Shown in pieces: positions 24,500 through 32,226 of a stretch of DNA of 64,000 bases; position 1 is the first letter of the stretch, and every line of letters begins with the position of its first letter. Made by a program: the position numbers and the translations under genes. The stretch spans positions 992,001-1,056,000 of the forward strand of contig CAVYPR010000006.1 in assembly GCA_963770505.1 (NCBI GenBank), given 5' to 3'. Under the pieces are notes generated by a model that saw only the letters and a list, made by a program, of their open reading frames with translations, had not been told where the DNA came from and made no database searches. This DNA is from CAVYPR01 sp963770505. Its GTDB lineage: Bacteria > Actinomycetota > Acidimicrobiia > Acidimicrobiales > RAAP-2.

Positions 24500-26191
24500 T
24501 CAGCTGTGCAGCCGTACCGGCAGTCTCTCCACGCCCCGGACGATCATGCGGGCCCCCCACGCAGGCGCGCCGTAAGCCGGCTCCATGTGGGGAAACCGCC
24601 TCACCAGCTGCGGCAGCGCCACCTTCGCCTCGAGTCGGGCGAGGGAGGAGCCCAGGCAGTGGTGGGGTCCGCCCCCGAAGGAGGCGTGCTCGTTCGCCCG
24701 AGGGCGCGCCAGGTCGAGCACATCGGCCGAGTCTCCCCATTGCTCCGGGTCGCGGTTGGCCGCCCCGAGGGCCAGGAAGAGGAGGGACCCCGCGGGTGCG
24801 GTGACCCCCCCGATCTCCAGGGGCTCCGCGCAGACGCGCCGGGTGAACTGGATTGGCGAGTCGAATCGGATGATCTCCTCGATCGCGTTCGCATCGAGTG
24901 AGGCGTCGGTCCGCATGCGATCCAGCTGGTCGGGAAACTCGAAGAGGTGCACCAACCCATTCCCTACCAAGTTCAGCCCGTTCTCGTAGCCGGCCATGTA
25001 GAGGAGCATCACCTGGGCGACCAGCTCCTGGCGGCTCAGGCGGTCGCCGGCTACCTCGGCGTCGATGAGCGACGTGAGGATGTCCGTGTCGGGCCGCGCT
25101 CGCTTGTCCGAGACGACGGAGTCGATATACGAGGCCATGTTCTTGGTGGCCTCGATCGACTCCGCCTCCTCGCGCGGGGTGTTGAGCGGGTCGAGCGTCT
25201 TGGTCATCGCCTGGGACCACCGGCTCAGTTGCCCGGTGTCGGCGACCGGCATCCCGAGCATCTCCGAGATGATCTTGGCAGGGAGGACAGCGGCGAAGTC
25301 GGCGACCACGTCAACCGTCTCACGCTCCGCCAGCTCCGAGAGCGTGCGGTTCACCACGGACTCGGTCCGCTCCCTCCAGACGGAGATGGCCTTCGGGGTG
25401 AAGGCCCGAGCCACCAGGTTGCGCAGACGGGAGTGGTCGGCGCCGTCCTGGCGGAGCATCATCCGGTGGTTCATGCCGCCGCTCGAACCGTCGCGGGCAG
25501 CCTCCGCCTCGATGACGGGCGTCGCGGTGGCCCTTGCCGGTCCGACTGTGAGCGAGCGGTCGCGCGCCAGCCGGTGGACGTCGGTGTACCTGGTGATCAG
25601 GTAGGCATTGCTCAACCGGTCCAGGTACAGGGGCGAGCTCTCCCGGAGCGCCGCGTACTGCGCGTAGGGGTCGGAGAAGTAACCGGGGGCGAACGGATTG
25701 AAGGTGACGGTCTCGCCGGGGACGACGCGCCGCGGCGGGGTCGCGGTCACCGACGCGGGCGGGGAGATCGTGGGTCGTGCGGTCTGCTCGGTGGTGGCCC
25801 TGAGCCGGACCGCCACCTCCCGAAGCAGGGCCAGGGTCACCTTCGGGTGATCGGCGAGCAGCTGGAGGAAGAGCGCTCCGTCGACCTCGTGCAGCACCAT
25901 GTCGCTGCCGGCGGTCACGGTGGCGTTGCGGGGCTGCCCGTCGAGGAGTGCCAGCTCTCCGATCGATTCCCCGGGCCCGATGGTCGCCACGTAGAGGCCG
26001 CCGACGGTCACCTCCGCTAGGCCATCCTCCACGATCCACCAGCGATCGGCGGTCTCCCCCTCACGGCAGAGCACGGTGCCCTCAGGCACCTGGCGTACGC
26101 CGGCCACCGCCGCCGAGAGGCTCTCGAGGTCGCTGCTAGTGCAGCCGTCGAACAGTGCGAGCTCTGCGAGGGCAAGGGTTTCAGCCGCCAC
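24500..26191 (-). CDS. Cytochrome P450 with N-terminal cyclic-nucleotide-binding domain
   Basis: 563-residue fusion. Residues about 5-130 form a CAP/CNB domain: the phosphate-binding cassette reads PGESIGELALLDGQPRNATV, keeping the Glu79 and Arg88 that bind the ribose and cyclic phosphate in PKA and CAP relatives. A Pro-rich linker (about 135-160) leads into a full P450 of about 400 residues, with EEIIR (ExxR) and heme loop FGGGPHHCLG (Cys512). The I-helix reads MAGYENGLNLVGNG, so the usual Thr is Asn404. Both halves are one continuous frame. The GTG start has GGAG eight bases upstream. A cNMP-controlled monooxygenase is inferred; substrate and nucleotide are unknown. Confidence 0.92.
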   Translation of the reverse strand: MAAETLALAELALFDGCTSSDLESLSAAVAGVRQVPEGTVLCREGETADRWWIVEDGLAEVTVGGLYVATIGPGESIGELALLDGQPRNATVTAGSDMVLHEVDGALFLQLLADHPKVTLALLREVAVRLRATTEQTARPTISPPASVTATPPRRVVPGETVTFNPFAPGYFSDPYAQYAALRESSPLYLDRLSNAYLITRYTDVHRLARDRSLTVGPARATATPVIEAEAARDGSSGGMNHRMMLRQDGADHSRLRNLVARAFTPKAISVWRERTESVVNRTLSELAERETVDVVADFAAVLPAKIISEMLGMPVADTGQLSRWSQAMTKTLDPLNTPREEAESIEATKNMASYIDSVVSDKRARPDTDILTSLIDAEVAGDRLSRQELVAQVMLLYMAGYENGLNLVGNGLVHLFEFPDQLDRMRTDASLDANAIEEIIRFDSPIQFTRRVCAEPLEIGGVTAPAGSLLFLALGAANRDPEQWGDSADVLDLARPRANEHASFGGGPHHCLGSSLARLEAKVALPQLVRRFPHMEPAYGAPAWGARMIVRGVERLPVRLHS

Positions 26192-26262
26192 CAGTGCTCC
26201 TCCCGGACTCGCCGCGCGCCTGCCCGCAACCTAGTCCGAGAAGCCAGTTGGCTGCCTTGGTC

Positions 26263-26292
26263 GGTGCCGAAGGAGAGGACGCCTTCGGCACC
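26263..26292. repeat. Perfect 11-bp inverted repeat in a divergent promoter region
   Basis: Arms GGTGCCGAAGG / CCTTCGGCACC with an eight-base spacer, between the CNB-P450 gene (-) and the PQQ-propeller gene (+). Since both genes point away, it is unlikely to be a simple terminator. A related sequence GGCACCTTCGG recurs about 40 bases downstream. It could be an operator or a leader hairpin. Confidence 0.5.
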
Positions 26293-26431
26293 CGTCCGCG
26301 CCCGCCCTGCGTTGCAGCTCGCAGGATGTGGCTGGCACCTTCGGGGATTATGGTGTCCCGGCACCGGAGGGGGGACGACCGGACGGTTAGGACACTCACA
26401 GGTCCCCCACCCATAGACGAGGGGGCTCTCG

Positions 26432-28063
26432 ATGTGGCGCAGCGTGACGGCAAGCGAAAGCGGCCGCCGATGCGAGCGTGCACCTAACGGCGCCGGTCGG
26501 GGCGGGGCCCGGTGCCTGTTCGCCGGGATCATCGTCGGCTCGCTCTTCGCCGCGGGGGCGGTGACGGTGCCCACTGGGAGTGCGCTGGCGGCCACCGGCA
26601 GCCGAGCGATCGTCAAGCCGTCACCGTGGGACTGGCCGAGCTTCGGCCAGAATGCGCAGCACACGTTCAGTGCCCGCACCACCCTGACGAAATCCTCGGC
26701 CGCCAACCTCGCCCAGCGGTGGTTCTTCCCGACGCAAACAGCGGTGACCGTGACGCCGACGGTTGTCGACGGGACCGTGTACGCCGGCAGCTGGGATCAG
26801 TGGTTCTACGCCATCAACCTCTACACCGGGAAGTTGGAGTGGAAGTTCCACACCTTCGCGCAACCGGCAGTAACGCCCTATCCCGGTGAGGTCCCGCGCG
26901 ACGTTGCGTCGGACGGTGGAATGGTCACGTCCTCGGCGTGGTATCAGCCGGGGAGCGATCAGCGGCCCGATCTCGTGATCTTCGGTGGTGGGTACACGTT
27001 GTACGCCCTCAACGCCCACACCGGCAGGCTGTACTGGTACCACCGCTACACGGGGAGACCGACAAAGCCGCCGAACCCCAAGGTCGACGGGGCCCGCATC
27101 TTCTCCTCCCCGGTTGTCTTCGACACAAAGGTGCTCTTCGGGATCTCGGTCGACGGCCAGCAGCACGAGCGCGGTTACGTCGTGGCCGCCTCCCTGGCCA
27201 CGGGCAAGCCGGTGTGGATCTACCAGTCCGACCGGAAGACAAACGGGACGATCCCGAACGACGGATGCGGCAACGTCTGGTCGTCGGGCTCGATCCTGCC
27301 CAGACAGGGTTGGGTCGTCTTCGGTGAAGCCGATTGCAATTTCGCCGACCCTCCTCCCAACGCGGACTCGGTGATGGCCCTGCGAATTTCGAACGGAGCG
27401 CTCGTCTGGCGTTACCGCCCCTACCACGCCCCCAACCTGCGGTGCGACCTCGACTTCGGCGCTTCGATCAACATCGGGCTCACGAGAGGCACACGGGCGA
27501 CGTTCCTGGGCGCCTCGTCGAAGGACGGGACGTACTACTCGCTGAACCCGACAAACGGCCACCTCCGTTGGAAGACCCAGGTGGTGTTCGGCGGCTACGA
27601 CGGGGGCTACATCGGCACGCCGGCCTACAACGGCACCACCGTGTTCGGGGCGACGGCGCTGGGCACATTCGGTCGGACAACAACAGGAGCGACACTGTGC
27701 GATCCGTCCACACCGCGCGACACCAAGTACCAGGAGCCCAGCATCGCGGCCTTGAACGCCAGCAACGGGAAGGTGCGCTGGCAGGGCAACAGTGCCAGCA
27801 CGTTCGCCGCCACCACCTACGCCGGGGGCATGGTGTTCAACTCCAGGGCCCTGAACGGCCAGGTGGTCGTGCGGGACGCGGCCACGGGAACCGTGCTCAC
27901 GAGCCTGGACCTTTCCAACTGGTGCTGGTCGGGGATCTCGGTGGTCGGGAACGCGGTGCTCTTCGGGATCGGCTCCGGACCGCAGGGCACCCCGGGCGGC
28001 ATCGAGGTCTTCACGCCCGGCGGGCAACCGCCAAGGGTTCCGGGTGAGAAGCCCTCTGCCTGA
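26432..28063 (+). CDS. Secreted PQQ-like beta-propeller protein
   Basis: 543-residue exported protein. A signal segment at about 30-53 (AGIIVGSLFAAGAVTVPTGS) is followed by repeats of the PQQ/quinoprotein type, seen as WPSFGQNAQHTFSART, VDGTVYAGSWDQWFYAIN, LYALNAHTGRLYWYHRY and YSLNPTNGHLRWKTQV. Quinoprotein alcohol dehydrogenases share this fold, but the catalytic Glu/Asn/Asp set and the disulfide of adjacent cysteines are not evident, so a binding or scaffold role is as likely as catalysis. ATG at 26432 is chosen. It is divergent from the CNB-P450 gene. Confidence 0.87.
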   Translation: MWRSVTASESGRRCERAPNGAGRGGARCLFAGIIVGSLFAAGAVTVPTGSALAATGSRAIVKPSPWDWPSFGQNAQHTFSARTTLTKSSAANLAQRWFFPTQTAVTVTPTVVDGTVYAGSWDQWFYAINLYTGKLEWKFHTFAQPAVTPYPGEVPRDVASDGGMVTSSAWYQPGSDQRPDLVIFGGGYTLYALNAHTGRLYWYHRYTGRPTKPPNPKVDGARIFSSPVVFDTKVLFGISVDGQQHERGYVVAASLATGKPVWIYQSDRKTNGTIPNDGCGNVWSSGSILPRQGWVVFGEADCNFADPPPNADSVMALRISNGALVWRYRPYHAPNLRCDLDFGASINIGLTRGTRATFLGASSKDGTYYSLNPTNGHLRWKTQVVFGGYDGGYIGTPAYNGTTVFGATALGTFGRTTTGATLCDPSTPRDTKYQEPSIAALNASNGKVRWQGNSASTFAATTYAGGMVFNSRALNGQVVVRDAATGTVLTSLDLSNWCWSGISVVGNAVLFGIGSGPQGTPGGIEVFTPGGQPPRVPGEKPSA

Positions 28064-28296
28064 GGCACTCCTTCGGGTCGGGCCAACGGAGTGAAGCTCA
28101 GTGCGGAACCGGTGCAGACCGGCGGGAAGAGTGCGGGTGAGGCGATGGCACGTTGCCGGGCGGGACGGGGACCCCCCGCATGGACCGTCGTGGTGGCGCA
28201 CCGCCTCGCGGTGCCGTCTGGGGTCGCTGTCGGGTTGTCCACTAGGTTTCGGGGCCTGACGCCACGGCGGTGAGCGTCCGTCGAGGAGGAGGAGAC

Positions 28297-29676
28297 ATGC
28301 CGGCGCGCATCACGATCGTCGGGGGAGGCAGCTCCCACTGGACCCCGACCCTGCTTGTCGATTTCGCCAACAGTCCCGCCCTGCAGGACGCCACCGTCAC
28401 CCTCTACGACGCCGACCCGTTGACCGTGCCACCGATGGTGAAGCTCGCCGACCACATCGCCGAGCGCCGAGGCATCGCGCTCTCGGCCGTGGCCGCCGAC
28501 GAGCTGGACCGGGCCGTCGACGGGGCCCAGATCGTGCTCACCACCCTGGCCGTCGGGGGGTTCGGAGCGATGACGCCGGACGTGGAGCTCCCCTTCCGCT
28601 ACGGCGTCCGCCAGCCGGTCGGCGACAGCGTGGGTCCCGGGGGGATCATGCGATCGCTTCGCAACGTTCCGGTGGTGGTGGAGATCGCCCAGGCCGTCGA
28701 GCGGGTGGCGCCCGATGCGTGGCTCGTGAACGTCTCGAACCCGCTGACCGCCCTCTGCCGGGGGGTGACCAAGGAGACCTCGGTGCGGGCCGTCGGACTC
28801 TGCAACGAGCTGGTCGGGATGACCTTCGTCCTGAGCCTCCTTTTCGACGTCGGCTTCGACCGCATCGACCCGGTGGTCGCCGGCGTGAACCACCTCCCGC
28901 TCATCACTTCGCTCACCATCGACGGAGCCGACGGCTTCGAGATGCTCCGCACACTGCTCGAGCGGCCGGGGTCGCGTGCCGACGAGCCGATCTGGATGGA
29001 CCCGCCCGCGGCCATGCACGCCCGCAAGCGCTCCACGGGGGAGGGCTGGACCAAGGGCGACATCATCGCCAGCGCCGCCATCAAGTTCGAGCTGTTCGAG
29101 AGGTTCGGGGTACTCCCGGGGTCGGCCGACACCCACGTCTCGGAGTTCTTCCCCTGGTTCCTCACGCCGCGCTCGGACTTCGGGCGGGACTGGGGGGTGC
29201 ACCACTACGGGATGCCCGGTCACCAGGCGGACAAGCGAGCCGACATCGCCAATGTCAAGGCGCTGCTGGCGGCCGACGAGATCCCCGGGCTCCCGTCGGG
29301 GGAGTTGGTCGCCACCCTCCTCGAGGGGCTCCTGGGCGGCGAGGACCGCCACCTCCCGGTCAATCTCCCGAACACCGGGCAGGTGCGAGACCTGCCCGAG
29401 GGGGTCGTCGTGGAGTGCATCGGGACGTCGGGACCCCAGGGCGTGGGGCCGAGGGACGTGACCGCCGTCCCGGGGGTCCTGGGCCGCCAACTGGAGCGCA
29501 TCGTGACGTCCCAGGAACTCACGGTGGAAGCGGCGCTCGAGGGCGACCGGACCAAGGTGCTCGAGGCCATGCTCTTGGATCCGGTGGCCGGTGCGTTGGC
29601 CTACGAGGACGTGGTCGAGATGACCGACGCCATGCTTGCCGCCACCGCCCAGTGGCTCCCGAGGTTCACCGCGTAG
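28297..29676 (+). CDS. Family 4 glycoside hydrolase (second copy)
   Basis: 459-residue NAD- and metal-dependent glycosidase. The NAD motif ITIVGGGSSHWTP is at residues 5-17, LYDADP ends the second strand, and the metal motifs are GLCNELVG (Cys169) and GVNHLPL (His199). The residue after the Cys is Asn, where the GH4 at 8031 has His. VGPGGIMRSLRNVP and LNVSNPLTALCRG-type motifs match the family. The ATG has GAGGAGGAG directly upstream, a very strong site. A LivK-type binding-protein gene follows after 151 bases, repeating the pairing of a GH4 and such a protein seen at 4,373-9,392. Confidence 0.93.
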   Translation: MPARITIVGGGSSHWTPTLLVDFANSPALQDATVTLYDADPLTVPPMVKLADHIAERRGIALSAVAADELDRAVDGAQIVLTTLAVGGFGAMTPDVELPFRYGVRQPVGDSVGPGGIMRSLRNVPVVVEIAQAVERVAPDAWLVNVSNPLTALCRGVTKETSVRAVGLCNELVGMTFVLSLLFDVGFDRIDPVVAGVNHLPLITSLTIDGADGFEMLRTLLERPGSRADEPIWMDPPAAMHARKRSTGEGWTKGDIIASAAIKFELFERFGVLPGSADTHVSEFFPWFLTPRSDFGRDWGVHHYGMPGHQADKRADIANVKALLAADEIPGLPSGELVATLLEGLLGGEDRHLPVNLPNTGQVRDLPEGVVVECIGTSGPQGVGPRDVTAVPGVLGRQLERIVTSQELTVEAALEGDRTKVLEAMLLDPVAGALAYEDVVEMTDAMLAATAQWLPRFTA

Positions 29677-29827
29677 AGGCCTCCCACTGTCCCTTGGCCT
29701 CGGGGCCCAGCCGGTCACGACACGCAGCCTGTGCGGGGTCTCCGTGCCCAGGCGCCGCCCGGTGCAGCTGCCGGGACGGCGAGAGTGGACGAGCGTATCC
29801 TTGGGACCCACGGCAATCGGGGGCGAC

Positions 29828-31180
29828 ATGCGAGAAAGAGGCCGTCGGCACGGCCTGTTGGTGCCGATCGTTTCGGTGCTGGGGGTCGCGGTCACGTGTT
29901 CGGTCGTTTCGGCGGGTGCGGCAGCTACCGCCGCCGGAAACGGGGCGATCTCGCCCCCGTCGTCGCTGCAGTGCGCATCGGGCATCGGCACCGGCTCACC
30001 GGGGGTGACGGCGAAACAGATCAACGTGGCGGCCATCTCCACGCTGACCGGACCCATCTCTGCCGGCTTCTCGGCGTTGGTCCCCGGGGCGCAGGCCTAC
30101 TTCGACACAGTCAACGCCCACGGCGGCGTCAACGGACGGAAGATCGACCTGGCCTACAACTTCAACGACGAGGGAACAGGCAGCCGCTTCGCGACCGAGA
30201 CCCACACCGCCATCGACCAGGATCACGCCTTCGCCGTCATCGTCTCCTCCTACTGGTTCAGCCCGACCTACTTCACGGCGACCTGTACCCCGACGTACGG
30301 GTTCAATGTGACTGGTGACTGGACAACGGCTCCGAATCTCTTCGCCGTGGGCGGCTCGTTCCTGACATACGGGGCCGGCTCGGCACAGGGTGAGAGGTAC
30401 CTGGCCCGCAAGCTGAATTTGAACTCGGTGGGCGTCGTGGCCTACGGGGTCTCAAGTTCGGCAAACGCCTGCCAGGCCGACGTCACCGGACTGGAGAAGG
30501 GCGGGGTCAAGGTCAGCTACTCGGACTTGAAGGTCACACCGCTGAATCCCAACGTCACGCCCGACGTCCAGCGGATGCTGGCGGCGGGCACCGATCTGAT
30601 CATCAGCTGCATGACAGTCAACGGCAACATCGAGCTGGCCCGGGCCGCCAAACAGTACGGGCTCAAGGCGAAGATGCTCTTCTTCACAATCGTCAACCAG
30701 TCGGTGCTGGACAAGGAGCTCAGCCTCTTCCAGGGCGTGTACTTCGCAGTGGAGAACGTCCCGCTCCAGGCCAGCCAGAAGTTCCCCGGCTCCTACCCGG
30801 GCATCAACGCCTACCTCTCTGCCATGCAGAAGTATGAGCCCGCCTACGCCGGTGACAACAATGCGATCGAAGGATGGGAGTCGGCGTCACTCCTGGTGGC
30901 AGGGATCAAGGCCGCCGGAAAGGACTTGACCCAGGCCGATATCGTCAGAGCGACCAATCGGTTCACGGACTTCACGTTTGGGGGGCTCCGCACCCCGACG
31001 ACCTGGCAGCGGACACACACCTTCGTCACGGCTCCCTTTTGCAACGGATTCGTCAAAGTGGAGGGGAAGAAGCTCGAGCCCGTCTTCACCCCTGGCAAGC
31101 GGGTGTTCCTCTGCTTCAGCGGGACACCGCAACACCCGACACCGGTGCCTGCCAGGCCGGGCACGCCGGGTGCCACATAG
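29828..31180 (+). CDS. Exported ligand-binding protein, LivK/Peripla_BP_6 type (second copy)
   Basis: 450-residue binding protein. A signal peptide (HGLLVPIVSVLGVAVTCSVV) is followed by the type I periplasmic-binding fold: INVAAISTLTGPISAGFSA, GAQAYFDTVNAHGGVNGRK and LAYNFNDEGTGSR. Cysteines at CASGIG, TCTPTYG, ISCMTV and FCNGF suggest disulfides. The ATG at 29828 sits after a G-rich stretch (CGGGGGCGAC); a -10-like TATCCT lies at 29796-29801. No transporter genes adjoin it. It resembles the protein at 4373 in family, and uses ACA for Thr often. The ligand is unknown. Confidence 0.88.
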   Translation: MRERGRRHGLLVPIVSVLGVAVTCSVVSAGAAATAAGNGAISPPSSLQCASGIGTGSPGVTAKQINVAAISTLTGPISAGFSALVPGAQAYFDTVNAHGGVNGRKIDLAYNFNDEGTGSRFATETHTAIDQDHAFAVIVSSYWFSPTYFTATCTPTYGFNVTGDWTTAPNLFAVGGSFLTYGAGSAQGERYLARKLNLNSVGVVAYGVSSSANACQADVTGLEKGGVKVSYSDLKVTPLNPNVTPDVQRMLAAGTDLIISCMTVNGNIELARAAKQYGLKAKMLFFTIVNQSVLDKELSLFQGVYFAVENVPLQASQKFPGSYPGINAYLSAMQKYEPAYAGDNNAIEGWESASLLVAGIKAAGKDLTQADIVRATNRFTDFTFGGLRTPTTWQRTHTFVTAPFCNGFVKVEGKKLEPVFTPGKRVFLCFSGTPQHPTPVPARPGTPGAT

Positions 31181-31432
31181 AGACCCAACCGGGCGCGGAC
31201 ATCGGGTTCAGCTCCCCACACCGCCCATGAGCCCATGAGTCCGCCACCTGAGCTGGTGAAGGCCTTGAGCGCCCGCGCACAGCAGCTCTGCCGCATACCC
31301 CCGGCGGACGTGAGGGAAGGGTAGGTGATTTCATCTACACGCGGCCTCGCCGTTCCTGCAACCAGCATTCCTCTTTACAGATGCGGCATCCCGTCGTACA
31401 ATCCACCTTGTATCGGTGCGCCGAGCGGCTGC

Positions 31433-31514
31433 ACCGACGATAAAGGCAAACCCATCGCGAGGTGGGGACGCAAAGTCACGGGACTCTCTGAGTTAGCCGG
31501 ACCGCCGAATCGGT
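31433..31514 (+). promoter_or_regulatory. Cyclic di-GMP-I (GEMM) riboswitch aptamer
   Basis: The stretch matches the GEMM-I consensus in order: an outer stem ACCGA (31433-31437) / TCGGT (31510-31514); AAAGGCAAACC; the first hairpin CCCAT-CGCGAG-GTGGG with a GNRA tetraloop (GCGA); the conserved GGACGCAAAG; a short second hairpin ACTC/GAGT; and TAGCCGG followed by GCCGAA. Aptamers of this class bind c-di-GMP and control genes for motility, adhesion and surface structures. A CACGCG/CGCGTG hairpin follows at 31518-31535 and may be part of the expression platform. The nearest downstream frames are a 43-codon ORF at 31584 and the secreted repeat protein at 32227. Confidence 0.9.
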
Positions 31515-32226
31515 CAGCACGCGACATGGCGCGTGGTGTCAGTGACGCGGCCTGCTTGCTCAGAGGGAGCAAGGGGAGAACTGATGCAAGCGCGCTATCC
31601 ACAGCAGCGAGTCGCATACAGCTTTGGCAGTGATCTGTTCGTCCGTGCGACCTGGCGGTCGCGTATGAGCGCCGCCATCCAGGCGGCCATGACGTCTTTG
31701 ACCCCAACCCGGTGAGGGGTCCAGGCGTCACATGAACTGAAGCTGACTTGTCGCGTGGCTTGAAGGCGATTGGCCTGAGCACGCAGACAGCTGAGTTCTG
31801 GCCGGCGGCAGCCTTCTCGCCAGTCGGCAACGGTGACATGCGCCGGGTCCGTCAACGTCGGGACTCTGGCACTCGATGAACCCGAACGCCGTCACATGCG
31901 CGGCTTCGCGGCCCAGCGTGCCCGTGCCAATCCGTTGCCTCCGCCACTTGGGCAAGATGGAGGCGGTCATGGCGGCGGCTGGCCGCTGGAGAAGTGCGCC
32001 GCCTGTCCCGCCGCAGACCCGCTCTGCCCGGCTCTGGATCCCACGGGCCGAGCGCCGCCCCACACTCTGATGGACGAACGGCGCGCCTAGGAGTAAGTTC
32101 CGACGCGCGCTACCGATTTGACCAATGCGCGTTGCCTGTCTCAATCGGTTTTCACAGCCGGCCGAGTGCTCGCAAGGGTGCAGCGACTATGACCCGCCCG
32201 GAAAGGCTGGTCGTGAGGAGGCAAGC
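31515..32226. other. Long leader between riboswitch and surface-protein gene
   Basis: About 710 bases. Apart from the small ORF at 31584-31715 nothing is clearly coding: a 85-codon frame at 31833-32090 has Pro/Gly-rich, low-complexity translation without a good binding site. No second riboswitch, IS end or tRNA is seen. It may be a long untranslated leader, or hold a separate promoter for the gene at 32227, or a decayed gene. Confidence 0.4.
31584..31715 (+). CDS. Small ORF downstream of the c-di-GMP riboswitch
   Basis: 43-residue frame beginning MQARYPQQRVAYSFGSD, with GGGGAG about seven bases before the ATG and 69 bases after the aptamer. The composition is unremarkable (Arg, Ser, Ala) and no family is recognised. 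It could be a regulated small protein, a leader peptide, or chance. The position right behind the riboswitch is the main support. Confidence 0.35.
   Translation: MQARYPQQRVAYSFGSDLFVRATWRSRMSAAIQAAMTSLTPTR

Noticed and set aside
31375..31839. 154-codon minus-strand frame over the riboswitch
   Set aside because: It covers the structured RNA exactly, lacks a binding site and has unremarkable, shadow-like composition.
31833..32090. 85-codon frame in the leader of the surface-protein gene
   Set aside because: Pro/Gly-rich translation, no binding site and no recognisable motif; left as unassigned leader.
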